From positions 1-64,000 of the forward strand of contig JAEZGI010000077.1 of NCBI GenBank assembly GCA_023416995.1: a DNA stretch of 64,000 bases, read 5' to 3'. Of this stretch, positions 60,286 through 64,000 are shown piece by piece (the first letter of the stretch is position 1; each line of letters starts with the position of its first letter). The notes beneath the pieces are model-generated. The model was not told where the DNA came from. It was given only the letters and a program-made list of their open reading frames with translations, and searched no databases. This stretch comes from Bacteroidota bacterium (GTDB lineage Bacteria; Bacteroidota; Bacteroidia; Chitinophagales; Chitinophagaceae). Both the position numbers and the translations under genes were made by a program.

Positions 60286-61047
60286 TCAGCTCCCCGGAGT
60301 ACTGCTTTTACGGGCGATCATAATCATTCTTGGGGATTTCTCCACATCGTATGGGCTGAAATCGTAGTCACCAAATACCTGCTGTATCTGCAGTTGGTGG
60401 AAGGCCAGCATGTCCGTAAAATCTCCTAAGGAGAACTTGGCGTATCGCTCAGTAAACTCCAGCGGTTCGCTAAGATTTTCGTCTTCAATAAAGATTTTTC
60501 TGAAAAAGTGCGTTTCGTCAAACCAGCTGGTTATCAAATAATTTACGCCGTCTATTTGCAATTCAGTTTTCGGTACCAGGTGGTTTTCCCGATACCTGGT
60601 ATTTTGGTAGTCCAGTACGAACGAACCATCCGTCCGAATGGACTGTGAAATGGTCCTGATAGCATTACTGTGATCCAGTTCGGTTCTGTAAAATCCAAAT
60701 CCGTTATAAAGGTTTACCGCCAGGTCAAAATAATTGATCCAAAACGGCAATCGCAGGTCATGTTGAAAAAATTGTAGCCGGTCGGTTTCAAGTGATTTAG
60801 CTCGCTCTATTGATTCGCCCGCCAGGTCGATTCCTGATACATCAAAGCCCATTTCTGCGAAGCGTCTTGCATCATCACCCTGCCGGCAACAGACATCGGC
60901 GACACGCGCGGGAGGCACCGCGGGTATCCTGGCAAACAGGGTAGTGAGAAAAGATTTATCCGCTGCCCCGTTTTGCTGGTGCCTGAACAAATTATGATAA
61001 TATATAGAGTTGAACCAACCCTGGAACCAGTTAGGAGAGACGGGCAT
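60286..61047 (-). CDS. Class I SAM-dependent methyltransferase
   Basis: A 253-residue methyltransferase started at the ATG at 61047 (MPVSPNWFQGWFNSIYYHNLF); the frame extends 16 residues upstream but without support. Motif I is VADVCCRQGDDARRFAEMGFDVSGIDL, an unusual form with Cys-Cys-Arg-Gln in place of the glycine-rich GxGxG, which in many relatives is DLGCGxG. A minus-strand TACATTTG box lies 19 bases upstream. Substrate unknown; the extended beta-rich C-terminus resembles small-molecule methyltransferases. Confidence 0.87.
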   Translation of the reverse strand: MPVSPNWFQGWFNSIYYHNLFRHQQNGAADKSFLTTLFARIPAVPPARVADVCCRQGDDARRFAEMGFDVSGIDLAGESIERAKSLETDRLQFFQHDLRLPFWINYFDLAVNLYNGFGFYRTELDHSNAIRTISQSIRTDGSFVLDYQNTRYRENHLVPKTELQIDGVNYLITSWFDETHFFRKIFIEDENLSEPLEFTERYAKFSLGDFTDMLAFHQLQIQQVFGDYDFSPYDVEKSPRMIMIARKSSTPGS

Positions 61048-61150
61048 GAACCAAATATTTTGAAGCAAATGTAGGCAAATCAAGAGCCAAAACACCCAGG
61101 GTTTGACGTCGCTACGAATATTCTAACTTCCAATTCCGCTTGCCGTTTCG

Positions 61151-61158
61151 TATTTTTG
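61151..61158 (+). promoter_or_regulatory. Probable -7 box of the glmM unit
   Basis: TATTTTTG is an exact TAnnTTTG match, 19 bases before the GTG start of glmM. The -33 position is not clear. Confidence 0.45.
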
Positions 61159-61177
61159 CCGCCAAATTGATATTTAG

Positions 61178-62560
61178 GTGGCATTGATAAAAAGCATTTC
61201 TGGCATTAGAGGAACAATTGGCGGCACTTCCGGCGATAACCTGACCCCTCTCGATATTGTAAAATTCAGCGCAGCATACGGAACCTGGCTGCTGGAAACT
61301 AACGAATCCAATAAAAAAGTTGTGGTTGGCCGCGATGGTCGCATCAGCGGGTCAATGGTTCAATCACTCGTTGTGAATACCCTCATTTCGCTCGGAATTG
61401 ATGTGGTTGATATCGGTTTGTCCACCACACCCACTGTTGAAATGGTAGTGAAATGGGAGCAGGCCGGTGGCGGTATCATCATTACCGCAAGTCACAATCC
61501 CCGCGAATGGAACGCGCTGAAACTGCTCAATGCAGATGGCGAATTCCTTGACGCAACCGCCGGTGCGATAATACTGGAAAAAGCCCTCCAGGAAAATTTT
61601 CCCTTTGTACCGGTTGAGAAGCTAGGCACTGTACATGCGGGTGAATCATACCTGCAACAGCATATTGACGCCGTCGTAAATTACCCCCTTGTTGACGTGG
61701 GGGCCATCCGGCAAAAAAATTACCGGGTTGTTGTTGACGTGATCAATTCAACCGGGGCGATGTTTGTACCTCCTTTATTAAAGGCCCTTGGTGTAGATGA
61801 GGTGATCGTTATCAATGGCGATATCACCGGCAGATTTACACACAATCCTGAACCGCTCCCTGAAAACCTCACAGAATTAAGCGCCGCCGTTCGTCTTCAT
61901 AAAGCAGATATGGGTATTGCTGTTGATCCCGATGTGGACCGGCTTTGTTTTGTGAATGAAGACGGAACCATGTTTGGCGAAGAATATACCCTGGTTGCCG
62001 TGGCAGATTATGTATTAAGCAAACGCCCCGGTAATACGGTCAGCAATATGAGCAGTACCAAAGCGCTTAAAGAAATCACACTGAAAAATGGTGGTGAATA
62101 TTTTCCTTCTGCCGTTGGTGAAGTAAATGTGGTTACCAAAATGAAGGCCCACAATGCCGTGATTGGCGGAGAGGGTAATGGGGGTATTATTGTTCCTGAC
62201 CTTCATTATGGCCGTGATGCGTTAATTGGTATTGGTCTTTTTCTCAGCGCACTGGCTGCACATAAAAACGGAATCAAGTCATTCCGCTCAAAATATCCTG
62301 ACTATTTTATTTCCAAAAACAAAATCCAGTTAGACAACAATGTAGATGTTGCAGAGCTGTTTGAAAAGATCCGGAAGAAATATAAAAATCAACCGGTGAA
62401 CACGGAAGACGGATTAAAGATTGAATTTGATGCCGATTGGGTACATCTGCGCACTTCGAACACTGAACCGATTATCAGGATCTATGCAGAATCGGGTTTT
62501 GAAAGCACCGCAAATAACATTGCATTACGTTTAATGCATGACATAAAAGAATTGAGTTGA
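61178..62560 (+). CDS. glmM: Phosphoglucosamine mutase
   Basis: A 460-residue alpha-D-phosphohexomutase making glucosamine-1-phosphate for UDP-GlcNAc, and so for peptidoglycan and LPS. GTG start at 61178 gives the family opening SISGIRGTIGG. The phosphoserine is Ser105 in TASHNPREWN, the magnesium loop is DPDVDRL, the sugar-binding loop GGEGNGGI, and RTSNTEPIIRIYAES is the phosphate-binding end. Other sugar phosphates cannot be excluded, but all marks favour GlmM. Its stop overlaps the start of the next gene. Confidence 0.93.
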   Translation: MALIKSISGIRGTIGGTSGDNLTPLDIVKFSAAYGTWLLETNESNKKVVVGRDGRISGSMVQSLVVNTLISLGIDVVDIGLSTTPTVEMVVKWEQAGGGIIITASHNPREWNALKLLNADGEFLDATAGAIILEKALQENFPFVPVEKLGTVHAGESYLQQHIDAVVNYPLVDVGAIRQKNYRVVVDVINSTGAMFVPPLLKALGVDEVIVINGDITGRFTHNPEPLPENLTELSAAVRLHKADMGIAVDPDVDRLCFVNEDGTMFGEEYTLVAVADYVLSKRPGNTVSNMSSTKALKEITLKNGGEYFPSAVGEVNVVTKMKAHNAVIGGEGNGGIIVPDLHYGRDALIGIGLFLSALAAHKNGIKSFRSKYPDYFISKNKIQLDNNVDVAELFEKIRKKYKNQPVNTEDGLKIEFDADWVHLRTSNTEPIIRIYAESGFESTANNIALRLMHDIKELS

Positions 62561-63684
62561 ACAGGATTTATCTTGACAATGCTGCCACAACGCCGCTCGA
62601 CCCCTCGGTGCTGGAGGTGATGATGCCATATCTTACAGAAAAGTTTGGTAATCCATCATCCATCTATTCCTATGGTCGGGAAGGTAGGCTTGCCATTGAA
62701 ACTGCCCGTAAGTCGGTGGCAAAAATTCTGAACGCTCATCCTGCGGAGATTTTTTTTACATCAGGAGGAACGGAAAGTTCCAACACGGCAATTTGTTCAG
62801 CCGTTAATGACCTGGGTTGTAAGCACATCATTACATCACCCATTGAACATCATGCTACATTACACACGGTTGAATATCTTAGTAAGCGCCAGGGTGTAGC
62901 CCTGAGTTTTGTAAAATTGTTACCAAACGGGCATGTTGACCTAAATGATCTTGACTCCATTTTGGCAACGGCTAAGGAGAAATGTCTTGTTACCCTGATG
63001 CATGCCAACAACGAGATCGGGAACATGCTCGATCTGCACAAAGCGGGTGAGATCTGTAAAAAATATGGAGCGATTTTTCACTCCGACACGGTACAGACAG
63101 TCGGGCATTTTCCCTTTGATCTTAGAAACACACCGGTACATTTTATAACGGGTGCCGGGCACAAGTTTCATGGTCCAAAAGGAGTGGGCCTGTTGTATAT
63201 CAACGAAAACATAAAGATTTCACCGTTGATTCATGGTGGCAGCCAGGAACGGAACATGCGGGCCGGCACTGAAAACCTATATGGAATTGTCGGTTTTGCG
63301 CGGGCACTTGAGCTCGCGACCTCGAATTATGAAACTGACAGCGCATACATCGCCGGGCTGAAGAACTACATGATGGAGAAGCTCCGTGCTGCAATGCCTT
63401 TTGTTTCATTCAATGGTGACCCACGTGGGAACAGTCTGTACACCGTTTTGAGCGTTTCTTTTCCAAAGTCTGAAAAAACAGAGATGTTGTTGTTCAATCT
63501 GGACATTCATCATATTTGTGCGAGCGGGGGGAGTGCCTGTACCAGCGGTGCTGACCAGGGTTCACACGTGATCCGGGCCATTAATAATAACCCCAACCAG
63601 GTAACGGTCCGTTTTTCTTTTTCCAAACACAACACCGAGGCGGAAATTGATAATGTAGTTGACATCCTGCAGGAAATCGTTTAA
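62557..63684 (+). CDS. Cysteine desulfurase (NifS/IscS family)
   Basis: A 375-residue PLP enzyme that releases sulfur from cysteine for Fe-S clusters, thiamine or tRNA thiolation. It opens with IYLDNAATTPLDPSVLEVMMPY. PLP lysine is Lys203 in GAGHKFHGPKG, and the persulfide cysteine is Cys328 in SGGSACTSGADQGSHV. The start is a TTG overlapping the glmM stop (TTGA, four shared bases), implying translational coupling. No IscU/IscA genes are in view. Confidence 0.94.
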   Translation: MNRIYLDNAATTPLDPSVLEVMMPYLTEKFGNPSSIYSYGREGRLAIETARKSVAKILNAHPAEIFFTSGGTESSNTAICSAVNDLGCKHIITSPIEHHATLHTVEYLSKRQGVALSFVKLLPNGHVDLNDLDSILATAKEKCLVTLMHANNEIGNMLDLHKAGEICKKYGAIFHSDTVQTVGHFPFDLRNTPVHFITGAGHKFHGPKGVGLLYINENIKISPLIHGGSQERNMRAGTENLYGIVGFARALELATSNYETDSAYIAGLKNYMMEKLRAAMPFVSFNGDPRGNSLYTVLSVSFPKSEKTEMLLFNLDIHHICASGGSACTSGADQGSHVIRAINNNPNQVTVRFSFSKHNTEAEIDNVVDILQEIV

Positions 63685-63691
63685 TTGCAGG

Positions 63692-64000
63692 ATGAATTAT
63701 ATTATCGGGATTGATATCGGAACTTCCGGTACCAAAGTCGTGGCGTTTAGCCATGAGGGTGATATTGTAGGCAATGCCTATGAAAGTTATGAGCCCGTTG
63801 CTGCTCCGCCTGGCCGGCATGAACTTTCCCCCGAAGTACTTTTCCGGGCTTTTGAAAACGCCTTGTCTTCACTCCTGGTACAACTCCAGGGAAAGGGTAA
63901 TCTGACCGCCATCAGTTTTAGCGCCGCAATGCACAGTCTGTTGTTGATCGGAAAAGATCACCAGCCTATATCCAACCTTATAACCTGGGCCGATCTCAGG
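63692..64000 (+). CDS. FGGY-family carbohydrate kinase, 5' part (runs off the window)
   Basis: The first 103 codons of a gene that continues past the window end. It starts at the ATG at 63692, 7 bases after the desulfurase stop. IGIDIGTSGTKVVAFSHEG is the FGGY N-terminal phosphate loop and ISFSAAMHSLLLIGKDH the next strand pair; the AAMHSLL form points to the gluconokinase/xylulokinase branch. It is likely in the same transcript as glmM. Substrate needs the rest of the protein. Confidence 0.88.
   Translation, partial: MNYIIGIDIGTSGTKVVAFSHEGDIVGNAYESYEPVAAPPGRHELSPEVLFRAFENALSSLLVQLQGKGNLTAISFSAAMHSLLLIGKDHQPISNLITWADLR

Noticed and set aside
1..64000. Search for tRNA genes, rRNA, CRISPR arrays, insertion sequences and integrases.
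   Set aside because: By eye I found no tRNA T-arm signature in the gaps, no regularly spaced repeats, and no transposase or integrase motif; a tRNA scan could still find something missed.

Overview
The window is ordinary chromosomal DNA of a member of Bacteroidota, most likely a Chitinophagaceae-type organism. This follows from gene content and signals, not from a database search: promoters of the Bacteroidota type (TTTG, about 19 bases, TAnnTTTG), many lipoproteins with Bacteroidota-style lipoboxes, a C-terminal type IX secretion sorting domain on a metalloprotease, a bacillithiol deacetylase, Mpl-type muropeptide recycling, a zinc-free L36, and carA directly after rplQ. I see no rRNA, tRNA, CRISPR array, prophage, integrase or insertion sequence.

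Layout. 1-2.7 kb: a Tat-exported molybdenum hydroxylase pair (minus strand). 2.8-11.1 kb: secreted or envelope enzymes acting on glycans and peptides (3-keto-disaccharide hydrolase-like protein, GH18 chitinase, gamma-glutamyltransferase, GH29 fucosidase), a GT9 glycosyltransferase and an unknown lipoprotein/helical-protein pair. 11.3-25.7 kb: Mpl, a DnaQ-like exonuclease, polyprenol-phosphate mannosyltransferase, a large S9 peptidase, a lipoprotein phosphatase, an E2 acyltransferase, CinA, PBP4-type DacB, a thioesterase and DoxX. 25.9-32.1 kb: a tight four-gene run (TPR protein, outer-membrane barrel, membrane-anchored HU-like protein, methyltransferase). 32.1-41.7 kb: glutaminyl cyclase, secreted M43 protease, FAD oxidoreductase, barrel protein, lipoamide dehydrogenase, BshB1, fatty-acid desaturase, N-carbamoylputrescine amidase and a small conserved protein. 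41.8-47.3 kb: the alpha ribosomal operon infA-rpmJ-rpsM-rpsK-rpsD-rpoA-rplQ, then carA and aroQ. 47.3-61 kb: parvulin, MORN-repeat protein, an SPFH/Arc pair behind a striking promoter-operator, BAAT-type hydrolase, Crp/Fnr regulator, M1 peptidase with HupE/UreJ and DUF6702 neighbours, a CNNM/CorC-type protein, PAP2 phosphatase, LTA-synthase-like sulfatase and a methyltransferase. 61.1-64 kb: glmM, a cysteine desulfurase and the start of an FGGY kinase, tightly packed.

How it fits together. Most of the window is housekeeping: translation and transcription, central metabolism (E2/E3, CarA, AroQ), peptidoglycan supply and recycling (GlmM, Mpl, DacB), and envelope building or remodelling. The parts least explained by known families are (i) the SPFH/Arc pair, whose promoter carries three TGATATCA-like sites spaced exactly 11 bp apart; (ii) large structured gaps inside the alpha operon, including two mutually exclusive (or pseudoknotted) stems between rpsM and rpsK; (iii) the TPR/barrel/HU-like/methyltransferase run; (iv) an unrecognised lipoprotein/helical pair; and (v) an isolated promoter-terminator unit at 11.15-11.26 kb. 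None of these proves a new system; they are the best leads.
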